Shown here in pieces: positions 42,526 through 51,709 of a DNA stretch of 64,000 nucleotides; within the stretch, counting starts at the first letter, position 1; each line of letters opens with the position of its first letter. The translations under genes and the position numbers were made by a program. The stretch lies in the NCBI RefSeq assembly GCF_023973165.1, contig NZ_CP099547.1, forward strand, positions 1,888,278 to 1,952,277, written 5' to 3'. The notes beneath the pieces were generated by a model that had not been told where the DNA came from, searched no databases, and saw only the letters and a list, made by a program, of their open reading frames with translations. Source of the stretch: Arcanobacterium pinnipediorum. Lineage in GTDB: Bacteria; Actinomycetota; Actinomycetes; Actinomycetales; Actinomycetaceae.

Positions 42526-44733
42526 TCAATTATTGTTCTCACTTCCAGAACCACCCTGATTTCCTGGTCTATTATCTGGCCTATTGCCCGGCGTGCCTCC
42601 CGGATTTTGGCCAGCCGGAGGTGTGCCCTGCCCGTTATTATCCTGCGGCATCTCGGGAAGAGTCGGATCCGGATATGGAAGCGGACCAGGTTCAGGCAGT
42701 GGAAGATTTTCTAGCGGCGGTTGCTCACCTTGATCTTCCTCATTCTTTGGCTCTTCAACCGGTGGGGGAGGTGGGGGCGGTGGCGGGGGGAAGTATTTGT
42801 CAATAATAGTTTTCGCATTAGGGAACTTCACCTTGTCCATGCCCTCAAATGCCGCTTCCAAATAGGTTAAGGCAATATGTTGTGGCCATGACGAACCAGT
42901 AATAAGGTTTACTCCCCCAAACGGGGTCAAATCTTCTTCGCTACCATCTTCACCAACCTGATACATATCAACAACAGTAACCAGATTAGGTGTATAGGAA
43001 ACTACCCAGCCCGATCGTGGACCAGTAGAGGTTCCAGTTTTAGCAGCAATATCGCGTTGCAACGTAGCTAAATCAGAAGCAGTACCGTAGGGAGCACTAC
43101 CACCGCGAACCACATACGTTGCCATTGTGGCAATATCTGAAGTTAGCACCTGTTCACTACCCGTATCACCACGATAAATGACGTTACCTTGCGGATCTTT
43201 AACTTCACGCACAATATGTACCGTATTTAATCGCCGCCCACCGTTTGCCAACGTAGAAATTGCTCGTGACATCTCTTTAGCAGTCGGTGAAGCCGAACCT
43301 AAAATATTGCCGGCATTGTTATCTAAGCCAACCAGATCTTTAGGCAGTCCCATATCAACAGCCATTCGCGCTGTTGCCGAGGGACCAATCTTTTCATTCA
43401 ACTTAATAAACCCGGTATTAACCGAATATGCAATCATGTCCCGCAACGGCAACTCACCAAAAGCAGCATCAGCAAAATTACTAAACGTCAAATCAGTACC
43501 CGGAATAGTGTACGAAGCTGGAGAACTAAATGTTGCATATGGTGAGATCCCGTTCTTTAGCGCTGCCGCAACGCCAAAAACCTTAAACACCGATCCGGCT
43601 TGCGCTCGATCTTGAGTCGCGCTGTTACGTTGACGCACCTCATAATCACGGCCACCATACATTGCTAGAGTTTCCCCAGTAGCCGGATCAACCGACATCA
43701 AACCCACATGGTTGTTCGCGGGCCGATCCTCGGGCAGTGAATTAACTGCATCGACGGCGGCTTGCTGCTTAGCTTTATCAATCGTCGTCACAATAGTAAA
43801 TCCGCCACGGTCGATTTGTTCATCGGTGAAACCAGCATCGTCAATCAATTCATTTCGAACTTCTTGAAGTAGATAGCCATCAGTGCCACTCACACCCGTT
43901 TGCGACGTGTTCGGATCTAGAGTTTGCGGAAACTCAGCGCTATCTGCATCAGCCTGGCTCACCCAACCATCTTCAACCATCCGGTTCAACACTCGCTCAT
44001 ATTTAACTCGCGCAGTATCTGGATCCACAGCCGGATCCCAAGCAGATGGCGCTGGAATAACCGCAGCTAGCAGTGCAGATTGAGATAGCGTCAAATCCTT
44101 AGCGCTAACCCCAAAATACTTTCGTGCCGCAGATTCGACGCCGTATGCTCCACGCCCGAAATAAATCGTATTGAGATAGCTATTAAGAATCTGTTCCTTT
44201 GACTGCTCCCGATCGATCTTAATCGCCAAAATAAGTTCGCGTACTTTACCGGTCAACGACGTGGTTTGCCCAGTGTAATAACGTTCGGCATATTGTTGAG
44301 TGAGCGTAGAACCACCCTGGGTTGGATTTCCTTGGATATTGTTCCACAGTGCTCGCACAATGCCTTTGGGATCTACCCCGTTGTTTTCGTAAAACCTGCG
44401 ATCTTCAGAAGAAATAACGGCATGCTGCAACTGTTGTGAAATATCTGCCAACTCCACAGAACGCCGGTCAGCTTCAGCAAACTTACCCAACAGTTCCTCG
44501 CCGTCACCATAATAAACTTCAGTTGCTTGGGCGAGGGCAAAATCATCTGGCTCAGGTACGTCGATAGCAACATACAATCCAATAAAAGTGCCGATAGCTA
44601 ACGCAAACATTGAAAATAGCGTGCCCAGCACGATACGCCACGACGGAAGCCAACGATGGATCGGACCATAGCCGGCTCGCGGATAATTCCATCCACGTTT
44701 ACGCGGTTTTTTTGATGTTTTCTTTGCAGTCAC
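42526..44733 (-). CDS. class A penicillin-binding protein
   Basis: The protein has 735 residues. A basic N-terminus (KKTSKKPRKRGW) is followed by one membrane helix (IVLGTLFSMFALAIGTFIGLY). The glycosyltransferase 51 domain has the catalytic Glu in SSEDRRFYENNGVDPKG and GGSTLTQQYAERYY. The transpeptidase domain has AGSVFKVFG (SxxK nucleophile), AYSVNTGFIK and AAKTGTSTGPRSGW. A Pro/Gly/Asn-rich tail after a run of nine prolines is typical of actinobacterial PBP1 proteins. It polymerises and cross-links peptidoglycan at the outer face of the membrane. It lies upstream of rpsF on the same strand, again as in relatives. Confidence 0.93.
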   Translation of the reverse strand: MTAKKTSKKPRKRGWNYPRAGYGPIHRWLPSWRIVLGTLFSMFALAIGTFIGLYVAIDVPEPDDFALAQATEVYYGDGEELLGKFAEADRRSVELADISQQLQHAVISSEDRRFYENNGVDPKGIVRALWNNIQGNPTQGGSTLTQQYAERYYTGQTTSLTGKVRELILAIKIDREQSKEQILNSYLNTIYFGRGAYGVESAARKYFGVSAKDLTLSQSALLAAVIPAPSAWDPAVDPDTARVKYERVLNRMVEDGWVSQADADSAEFPQTLDPNTSQTGVSGTDGYLLQEVRNELIDDAGFTDEQIDRGGFTIVTTIDKAKQQAAVDAVNSLPEDRPANNHVGLMSVDPATGETLAMYGGRDYEVRQRNSATQDRAQAGSVFKVFGVAAALKNGISPYATFSSPASYTIPGTDLTFSNFADAAFGELPLRDMIAYSVNTGFIKLNEKIGPSATARMAVDMGLPKDLVGLDNNAGNILGSASPTAKEMSRAISTLANGGRRLNTVHIVREVKDPQGNVIYRGDTGSEQVLTSDIATMATYVVRGGSAPYGTASDLATLQRDIAAKTGTSTGPRSGWVVSYTPNLVTVVDMYQVGEDGSEEDLTPFGGVNLITGSSWPQHIALTYLEAAFEGMDKVKFPNAKTIIDKYFPPPPPPPPPPVEEPKNEEDQGEQPPLENLPLPEPGPLPYPDPTLPEMPQDNNGQGTPPAGQNPGGTPGNRPDNRPGNQGGSGSENNN

Positions 44734-44738
44734 AGTAT

Positions 44739-46013
44739 CTAGCTTTCTTTATTCGCCGAACGCTTCAGTTGCCTACTGAGCGCATGGAGCTTGGGGCGGT
44801 ACTGCATTCTAGCTTTGCGTTCAAGTCTAGAAAATGGATTAAGGAACTCTGGAAGATCGCCTTCGTAGGGCGCTGAAGCATCATAGTAGCCATCTTCGAG
44901 CCGCCGCCCAGCCTGACTTTCTGAAATCAGATACACATCAAGCCAGCGCGTACGCGGATCTGAATCAACAAACAGCGCTTTGAAGAACAACGTCAACGGA
45001 ACTGCCAAGATCGAGCCCAACACACCAACGATCGAAGTCCACACTATTAGCGAGAAGAAGGTTACCGACGGTGAAAGACCAACAATATCGCCGGTGAGTT
45101 TAGGTTGGATAAACGTTTGAATAACAACGTTGATCACCGAGTAAGCCACTAAAACCCACAACGCCGTCTGCCAACCAGAATCAAGTAGACCGATGAGCAT
45201 CGGAGGAATGACGCCGACGACGAAACCAATATTAGGAATGTAGTTAGTAATAAAAGCCCAATAAGCCCACGTCCAAGCCAACGGGATCGCCATCCATTGC
45301 AAAACAATCCCATCGATCCCAGCAACGAGCAGGCCGAAAACGGTTGTCACAATCCAGTAGTGACGCACACGTTTTTCAAAACCGCGCATCGCCTCACCCA
45401 TGTTCCAGTGATCCTTGGAAACCACTTGGGAGCGCGCACGAGTCACCGTGGTATCAATTGTTAAGAAGAACGCCGCGATAGCAACAATAGACATCAGTCC
45501 GGCAACAGAGAACAACCCACCGATAAAACTCCACGTCCAGCCCACAATAGAATTGACGTTAATCTGATTCGCATAAGACATAAGGTCACGCGTTTTCAGC
45601 CCGCGTCCTTGCAACCACGTAAAGAAGTCATACATCGTCGTCTCGAATTTTGCCGAATACTCCACAACGACGTCAGGAACAGGAGTCAAAGACCACACCG
45701 TGAGCATCAACAAAATAACAATAATCACAAAGGTGATAATCAACGTCGTCAACGAAGCAAACCACGACGGGAAGCGGTGACGAATCAAGAATTGCCCAAA
45801 CGGACGCAACGCTAACACCAAAGTGAAGGCTAGAAACAGTGGCGCGAAAACATCGGCGATGGAATGGACTCCGATCCCCACAACCGTCAGCAGAGCCAGC
45901 ACCGCAAGCATCATGAAACCACTGGTATTAATATCGACGACGGATTCTTCACCAGCGTTTCGCGTACCTTCGTTATCAGTGCCGACGGCGTCGTGATCGT
46001 TTGCTTGACTCAT
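44739..46013 (-). CDS. AI-2E family transporter
   Basis: The protein has 424 residues with about eight membrane segments (LAVLALLTVVGIGVHSIADVF; FLAFTLVLALRPFG; LTTLIITFVIIVILLMLTVW). The central part has GWTWSFIGGLFSVAGLMSIV and YVALSYSVINVVIQTFIQPK-like ends, with a conserved IQPKLTGDIVGLSPSVTFFS. This family was named for autoinducer-2 export but many members are of unknown substrate, including Na+/H+ antiporter relatives. Both tails are charged and cytosolic. It ends 5 bases before the PBP gene on the same strand. Confidence 0.9.
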   Translation of the reverse strand: MSQANDHDAVGTDNEGTRNAGEESVVDINTSGFMMLAVLALLTVVGIGVHSIADVFAPLFLAFTLVLALRPFGQFLIRHRFPSWFASLTTLIITFVIIVILLMLTVWSLTPVPDVVVEYSAKFETTMYDFFTWLQGRGLKTRDLMSYANQINVNSIVGWTWSFIGGLFSVAGLMSIVAIAAFFLTIDTTVTRARSQVVSKDHWNMGEAMRGFEKRVRHYWIVTTVFGLLVAGIDGIVLQWMAIPLAWTWAYWAFITNYIPNIGFVVGVIPPMLIGLLDSGWQTALWVLVAYSVINVVIQTFIQPKLTGDIVGLSPSVTFFSLIVWTSIVGVLGSILAVPLTLFFKALFVDSDPRTRWLDVYLISESQAGRRLEDGYYDASAPYEGDLPEFLNPFSRLERKARMQYRPKLHALSRQLKRSANKES

Positions 46014-46078
46014 GCTGTGCTCCTTAAATAAGAGTGACGTACATGCATACGTTCTCCTATTGTGCCAAAATATCGGCG

Positions 46079-47323
46079 TTATTGCGGTGACCGAACCACA
46101 CTACGATAAATAAATGCACTCGTGCCGTAAGCTAGAGCACAGCCAATGTTCACCGTCGTCGACCATCCAGAAGGGGGCAGAAAGAATGCGGCTAACACTC
46201 CTGCTCCAACTAGTGCGGCGTTGAAGAACATGTCGTAGAGCGAAAACGCACGCCCACGGTAGGCATCGCCAACATCGCGTTGCACAATCGTATCTACTGA
46301 AATTTTGACGCCTTGGACGCTGAGACCGAAGAGCGCAAACACTAGATATACCAAGGCGAGGTTAGAGCTTAGTGCCCAGGCCAAGTGCCCGGTAACGGCG
46401 AGGGTGAGAGAGCATAGAATCCAGTTGTGTGCCCCGATGCGCCGATGTGCAACGGGAGTAATTAAGATGGCTAGAGCGTTGCCGGAGAAGGATACCGCCA
46501 AAACCGTGGCGAAAGGAAAAAGTCCGAGCGATCCTGACTTGCTCAAAGCTAAAAGCATCATCAGTTCTAGCCCGTACAACAACCGATGTGCGGTCATGAT
46601 TGCCAGCGCGTAAGCCGGGTGGCGTTGGTGAACTAGATAGGAAAGACCCGCCATGAGCTGGGTGAGGATCTGGCGCACAGACCATTGCTTTATCGTAAGT
46701 GGACCCAAGCATCGGTTATTCATCGTAGCGGCGGTGGCACTCGCAGCTATAAAAAACAGCCCGGCTAAACCAAGCGCAGTGACGTCGCGCCATGTGCCCG
46801 GTGCCAAGATCACGGTTAAACCCAAACCGAGCAGTCCACCGCAGCCAGCCGCGATTGACCCCACCGTTGGAATCAACGAATTGGCAACAACCAAGAGTCG
46901 CGTAGGCAGAGTGTGGGGAAGCCCAGCAGATAAGGCGGCAAGAATAAAGCGATTTATACCAAGAAGCACAAGCGCTCCCACAATCATCACACTAGTGGTG
47001 GGCTTGATCGCGAGCGCGATAGCTAAACTAAACACCCCACCGGCACGCAGATAGTTACCCCATAACAAGATTCGACGGCGATCCCACCGATCTAGTAGCG
47101 GACCAACGAACGGAACGATGATCGTGAAGGGCAACAATATCACTGCAAACGCGAGCGCAACTTCTTCTATAGTTCCCAACCGATACGGACTAAATAAGAC
47201 GATGGAGGCTAACCCAGCTTGGAACAACCCGTCACCGGTTTGAGAAAGCAACCGGATTGTGAGCAATCTACGAAACTGCGGATAGGGAAGAAGCCGATGT
47301 ATAAGAGTGGAAATGGAACTCAT
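46079..47323 (-). CDS. MFS transporter
   Basis: I use the ATG at 47323, in an ATGA overlap with the end of the CCA enzyme gene; the longer frame from 47341 is unlikely. The protein has 414 residues and about twelve membrane segments. The MFS loop motif is seen as GPLLDRWDRRRILLWGNYL between helices 2 and 3. Other segments are LAFAVILLPFTIIVPFVG and GAGVLAAFFLPPSGW. The substrate is unknown; such exporters often carry drugs or lipids. Translational coupling with the CCA gene shows they are co-transcribed. Confidence 0.88.
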   Translation of the reverse strand: MSSISTLIHRLLPYPQFRRLLTIRLLSQTGDGLFQAGLASIVLFSPYRLGTIEEVALAFAVILLPFTIIVPFVGPLLDRWDRRRILLWGNYLRAGGVFSLAIALAIKPTTSVMIVGALVLLGINRFILAALSAGLPHTLPTRLLVVANSLIPTVGSIAAGCGGLLGLGLTVILAPGTWRDVTALGLAGLFFIAASATAATMNNRCLGPLTIKQWSVRQILTQLMAGLSYLVHQRHPAYALAIMTAHRLLYGLELMMLLALSKSGSLGLFPFATVLAVSFSGNALAILITPVAHRRIGAHNWILCSLTLAVTGHLAWALSSNLALVYLVFALFGLSVQGVKISVDTIVQRDVGDAYRGRAFSLYDMFFNAALVGAGVLAAFFLPPSGWSTTVNIGCALAYGTSAFIYRSVVRSPQ

Positions 47324-48810
47324 TGAGTGCGCTGTTCCCACCAGGCCAACAGACGCTGGGTTGCAACATCTTCTCCCAAAGGTCCTTCTTCCATTCGTAA
47401 ATCCAGTAAGAAGCGATATGCCTGGCCCACTTCGGGACCTGGCGTCAGGTTTAACAGCTCCATGATCTGTTCCCCGTTAAGATCGGGGCGAATTGCATCG
47501 ACTTCTTCTTGTTCTTTCAAAAGAGCAATACGTTGTTCTAAATCATCCATCCCAGCAGCTAGCCAGCGTGCTTTACGTTTATTGCGGGTAGTGACGTCTG
47601 CTCGAGTCAGGCGGTTTAATCGTTCTAAATGTGGTCCGGCATCGGCAACATAACGCCGTACAGCTGAATCTGACCAGTGTTGTTCCCCATATCCGTGGAA
47701 ACGTAAATGTAGTTCAACAAGGCGTGCTACGGCTTTCGTCGTCGCCTTATCAAACCGTAGTGCTTTCATGCGCTTAGCAACCATGCGTGCCCCGACGATA
47801 TCGTGGGCGTGAAACGTCACTGTGCCATCGGGTTCATACCGGCGCGTTGCGGGCTTGCCAATATCGTGCATGAGCGCGGCAAAGCGGAGAATAAAATCTG
47901 GTCCCGGTAGGGCGCCTTCGGCATCGGTTTCCAGCGCGATCGCCTGGTCAAGGACTGTCAATGTGTGAGTGTAGACGTCTTTATGCAGACCATGTTCATC
48001 AACCGTATCGCGCAACTGGGCCAGCTCGGGTAACACAATATCGGCCACACCCGTATCGACGAGGAGTTCGAGACCTTTGCGGGCATGTGGGGAGATAATC
48101 AGGCGATGAAGTTCTGCTTGGATGCGCTCTACGGAGACGATGTTGAGCCGATCTGCCATGTCGGCCATTGCTGATCGCACATCGTCAGTGACATCAAAAC
48201 CAAGCTGGGCACTAAAACGCGCAGCGCGCATGATCCGCAAGGGATCGTCGTCGAAACTTTGCTGGGCACTGACCGGGGTGCGTAAAACGCCAGAAACTAA
48301 ATCGTCTAACCCGCCGGTGGTATCGGCAAGTTCCATAGATGGCAGCCGGATCGCCATTGCGTTGACTGTGAAATCACGACGAGTCACATCACCTTCGAGA
48401 CTATCGCCATAGTGCACGCCAGGTTTTCGAGATTCTGTGTCATATTCCTCAGTACGATAAGTTGTGACTTCAACCACATAACCGGCTTTAGAGGCGCCGA
48501 TCGTGCCGAACTCACGCCCGATATCCCAATGCGCACTACCCCACGATGCTAGTAACCGTTCGGTTTCATCGGGCCGGGCAGAGGTAGTGAAATCATAATC
48601 ATGAATCGGCAAACCCAGAAGCGCATCGCGAACAGGACCTCCCACCATTGCCAATTCATGGCCATTACGTGCGAAAATAGAACCTAGTTCCAGTATTGCC
48701 GCAGGTAACTCACTTAAACGCTGATGCGCTTGGGTAAGTAGCCGGGCACGCTGATTAACGTCAGTGTCCGTCGTCGTATGAGAATTGAATACAGAATCGC
48801 TTGAAGTCAC
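47320..48810 (-). CDS. cca: CCA tRNA nucleotidyltransferase
   Basis: The protein has 496 residues. The nucleotidyltransferase core has MVGGPVRDALLG and the metal-binding acidic pair in IHDYDFTTSARPDE. Then EVTTYRTEEYDTESRKPGV and the ERxxxE-type region (VSVERIQAELHRL). The HD domain has HTLTVLDQAIAL and LMHDIGKPATRRYE. This is the class II enzyme form with HD domain found in actinobacteria (pcnA/Rv3907c type). It adds or repairs the CCA end of tRNAs. It diverges from the NUDIX gene on its right, in the conserved actinobacterial order. Confidence 0.93.
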   Translation of the reverse strand: MTSSDSVFNSHTTTDTDVNQRARLLTQAHQRLSELPAAILELGSIFARNGHELAMVGGPVRDALLGLPIHDYDFTTSARPDETERLLASWGSAHWDIGREFGTIGASKAGYVVEVTTYRTEEYDTESRKPGVHYGDSLEGDVTRRDFTVNAMAIRLPSMELADTTGGLDDLVSGVLRTPVSAQQSFDDDPLRIMRAARFSAQLGFDVTDDVRSAMADMADRLNIVSVERIQAELHRLIISPHARKGLELLVDTGVADIVLPELAQLRDTVDEHGLHKDVYTHTLTVLDQAIALETDAEGALPGPDFILRFAALMHDIGKPATRRYEPDGTVTFHAHDIVGARMVAKRMKALRFDKATTKAVARLVELHLRFHGYGEQHWSDSAVRRYVADAGPHLERLNRLTRADVTTRNKRKARWLAAGMDDLEQRIALLKEQEEVDAIRPDLNGEQIMELLNLTPGPEVGQAYRFLLDLRMEEGPLGEDVATQRLLAWWEQRTQ

Positions 48811-48872
48811 CCTCCTAGAGTGCCACGAAAGGCGCTGTTAAGCATATTCTCAGCGACTGTGAAGTAGAAGTT

Positions 48873-49379
48873 ATGTCGCGAAAATATCCGGCTCCGCCAC
48901 CAAACGGACCGCGTCGAAGCCATTCGGCGCGGCGATCACCCCTGCCTATTGTGAACGAAACCTCAGCTGGCGGAGTCATTATTTCAGTTCAAGAAGGTCG
49001 AGCTTACGTTGCAGTCATAGCGCGTAGGAATCGTGGCGGGCGCCTTGAATGGTGCCTACCCAAAGGTCATCTCGAAGGAGTGGAAACAGCTGAACAAGCA
49101 GCCGTACGCGAAATATCGGAAGAAACCGGAATTACCGGCCGGGTTCTGCGGCATTTAGCCTCCATCGACTATTGGTTCTCCGGGCACGACCGCCGAGTTC
49201 ACAAAGTCGTCCACCACTTCCTCCTCGAAGCGCTCTATGGCACACTCACCGTCGAAAATGATCCAGACCACGAAGCAGAAATGGTCGAATGGGTACGCCT
49301 CGATCATGTCGCAGCCCGTCTTGCTTACCCCAACGAACGACGCATTGTTGGGGTAGCCCGAACCTTGCTGGAGGGCTAA
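48873..49379 (+). CDS. NUDIX hydrolase
   Basis: The protein has 168 residues. The NUDIX box is complete: GHLEGVETAEQAAVREISEE, followed by TGI, with the metal-binding Glu residues. The N-terminus is basic and likely disordered. In the neighbouring order it matches the MutT4-type gene of mycobacteria (Rv3908). It hydrolyses a nucleoside diphosphate derivative; which one is not clear. The stop is followed immediately by the ATG of the DUF6049 gene, so they are co-transcribed. Confidence 0.9.
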   Translation: MSRKYPAPPPNGPRRSHSARRSPLPIVNETSAGGVIISVQEGRAYVAVIARRNRGGRLEWCLPKGHLEGVETAEQAAVREISEETGITGRVLRHLASIDYWFSGHDRRVHKVVHHFLLEALYGTLTVENDPDHEAEMVEWVRLDHVAARLAYPNERRIVGVARTLLEG

Positions 49380-51644
49380 ATGAAACGTTGGAGTTTGAAG
49401 CGTGTTCTAGCTGGATTTAGCGCTATCATGATCCCACTGGGCGGGCTTTTCGTATCCGATGGTTCAGTGTTGCCTGGCACTCTGGCTACTCACACCGAGC
49501 CACGGCCCCAAACCCAGCCACAGCCCCAAACCCAGCCACAGCCCCAAACCCAGACGCAAGCTCGTGAACCGCATCTAACTATCACATCAGTTGGCGATCC
49601 GACGCTGGCCCCCGATACAGACCTCACATTGACGGTTGAACTCGTAAACCCCAGCACTCAACCTTTGGCAATCACAGGTTTCAACGTCCGCTCTCAATCG
49701 TGGCCAGCAACAACAGCCAGCCAAATCTCTGCCTGGATTTCCGGGAATCTGTACGGCTACTCCCTCTATGATGATAACCGTGCAGTAGAGGTAGCACCCA
49801 AAGATCGTCTAACCCATACAATTACCGTGCCGCGATCGCAGATTACCTGGTCGAACACTGTAACAGCGTGGGGTCCGCGCGGTATCGAAGTTAATGCTAT
49901 CCACGGTGACGAGGAGTTATCTGACCGTTCGTTCATTATTGTCACACCCGATACGCCCCTAGTTCGCACCCATTTTACTGCAGTTGTTCCAGTCATTGAG
50001 CACTTACCTACCCACAGTAAGTCAGTTCCAGAACTCCTTGACGAGGTTTTAACCACTACGTCAGCAGACCCGGGAACTCAATCCGAAGCAGTGAATTCCG
50101 GTAGTGAGTCGGCACCTAATACCGGTAATGGATCCACTCCTGCTGCTGGTAATGGATCGGCTCCAACAAATTCTCAACCTCAATCAGCACCCGTGGATTC
50201 TGGTGGTGGATCTGCAACCGGTCCCGGCACACAATCTGCAACACCTAACCACGAAAACACAGAACCTGGCGACCTCTCCTCATTCTTCGCCCACTGGGAT
50301 ATCCCAGGAGTAACACTCTTCTCCGATCCGCGCCTCACCCACTCCACCACGTTCAACAACGCCGAACATCGCGCTCTTCCGGCATACGACGCCGACCTAG
50401 CTGCATTAGCCCACGCCAACATGCCACAACGCATCAGCTACTATCTCAACAGCTCAATCCCACAACTGTATATCCCAGCAGGAGCAGTAGATATCACCAC
50501 GCTACGGGCGGTGCGTTCCGCTGGGTTCAAAGCCGCTATCGTTCACGATTCCACTCTCACTCCAGCCGGCGAACAGCTATATAACAGTGACGCACACACA
50601 TCGGTAAACGTCGATAACGAGCCGATGCCCCTCGTCGTCGCCAACACAGCGCTGTCTGAAGCTATCGCTGGACGGCTGCGAAACTACGACGAAGAAATTT
50701 CACTTGATCCACTCGACAGCCGGCAAGTTGCACTAGCACTCTCCGCGATGCTCTACCGCCAGCAACCCAATAATCAGCGTGCAGTTGCAGCTCTCTTACC
50801 GCGAACTGACGTCCACGCGGCCCAGGTTAATGCGCCCGCTGAAGTCGTTTCGGCACTCTCGCAAGCCCCGTGGAACCAACCCATATCAGTTTCGGCACTC
50901 CTTGCTTCACCCACGGTTGATTTTGACTATGAAGAGTTACCCGAAACCAATCTTGCGCCCGGCGAACTGAGCCCTGCGGAACTGAAGCTCTACGATCAGT
51001 CACTGTCTACCGCACACCAATTCGCCCAGATTTTCGGTACAGGAACCGCGCTAGATAGCATGATCGATAGCTATGCGGATAGCCTCATGGGAACACAGTG
51101 GCGTACAGATCCGCAAAAACGTGAGACTTTTATTCGTGCGATGGGCAATGTTGATACGCACAAGATCACCGTGGAAAAGACCTCGACGATCAATCTTATT
51201 TCCACCAATTCATCATTGCCGATCCGAATCAGTAATTCCTATAGCCAGCCGGTCAATGTTACTGTGTCCCTCGAAGCATCAGATTCTCGACTTCGGGCAA
51301 CCGATTCTGACACCATCACTATTCCGGCCAAAAGCACCTCCCAAGCGATGATTCCAGTTGAAGCCTGGGGATCTGGCAACCTTGATCTTGCTGTATCACT
51401 GACCAACAGCACCGGACTAACGATCGGTGACCCCGCAACAGTCCATGTTCGAGTTAGAGCAGATTGGGAAAACACGGGAACCGCTATTATCGCGGGCTTA
51501 ATCGGCGTCTTGTTTATTTTTGGAGTCTTTAAATCCATTCGCCAAGGACGTCGGTCACAGCCGATGGATCCGCGTCAAGCCTCACTGGCAGTTTCACAAC
51601 GATTCCGCACCGAAAATACGCAGGATCTACCAAACTCAGAGTAA
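49380..51644 (+). CDS. DUF6049-family secreted, membrane-anchored protein
   Basis: The protein has 754 residues. It starts at 49380 without a gap after the NUDIX gene. The N-terminus has a signal-like hydrophobic part (LAGFSAIMIPLGGLFVSD), followed by a Pro/Gln repeat (QPQTQ; an 18-base DNA repeat near 49502-49560). The middle is a large extracytoplasmic domain (DLTLTVELVNPSTQPLAITG; IPGVTLFSDPRLTHST). The C-terminus has an Ig-like section (VNVTVSLEASDSR), one membrane helix (TAIIAGLIGVLFIFGVF) and a basic tail. DUF6049 is a family of the actinobacterial murJ neighbourhood of unknown role in envelope growth. The following gene is the pseudokinase, not murJ. Confidence 0.8.
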   Translation: MKRWSLKRVLAGFSAIMIPLGGLFVSDGSVLPGTLATHTEPRPQTQPQPQTQPQPQTQTQAREPHLTITSVGDPTLAPDTDLTLTVELVNPSTQPLAITGFNVRSQSWPATTASQISAWISGNLYGYSLYDDNRAVEVAPKDRLTHTITVPRSQITWSNTVTAWGPRGIEVNAIHGDEELSDRSFIIVTPDTPLVRTHFTAVVPVIEHLPTHSKSVPELLDEVLTTTSADPGTQSEAVNSGSESAPNTGNGSTPAAGNGSAPTNSQPQSAPVDSGGGSATGPGTQSATPNHENTEPGDLSSFFAHWDIPGVTLFSDPRLTHSTTFNNAEHRALPAYDADLAALAHANMPQRISYYLNSSIPQLYIPAGAVDITTLRAVRSAGFKAAIVHDSTLTPAGEQLYNSDAHTSVNVDNEPMPLVVANTALSEAIAGRLRNYDEEISLDPLDSRQVALALSAMLYRQQPNNQRAVAALLPRTDVHAAQVNAPAEVVSALSQAPWNQPISVSALLASPTVDFDYEELPETNLAPGELSPAELKLYDQSLSTAHQFAQIFGTGTALDSMIDSYADSLMGTQWRTDPQKRETFIRAMGNVDTHKITVEKTSTINLISTNSSLPIRISNSYSQPVNVTVSLEASDSRLRATDSDTITIPAKSTSQAMIPVEAWGSGNLDLAVSLTNSTGLTIGDPATVHVRVRADWENTGTAIIAGLIGVLFIFGVFKSIRQGRRSQPMDPRQASLAVSQRFRTENTQDLPNSE

Positions 51645-51709
51645 ACTGTGACCGTACTATATCTAATAACCACGATGACCATGCTGAACTTAACGAGTAA
51701 ATCAGACTG

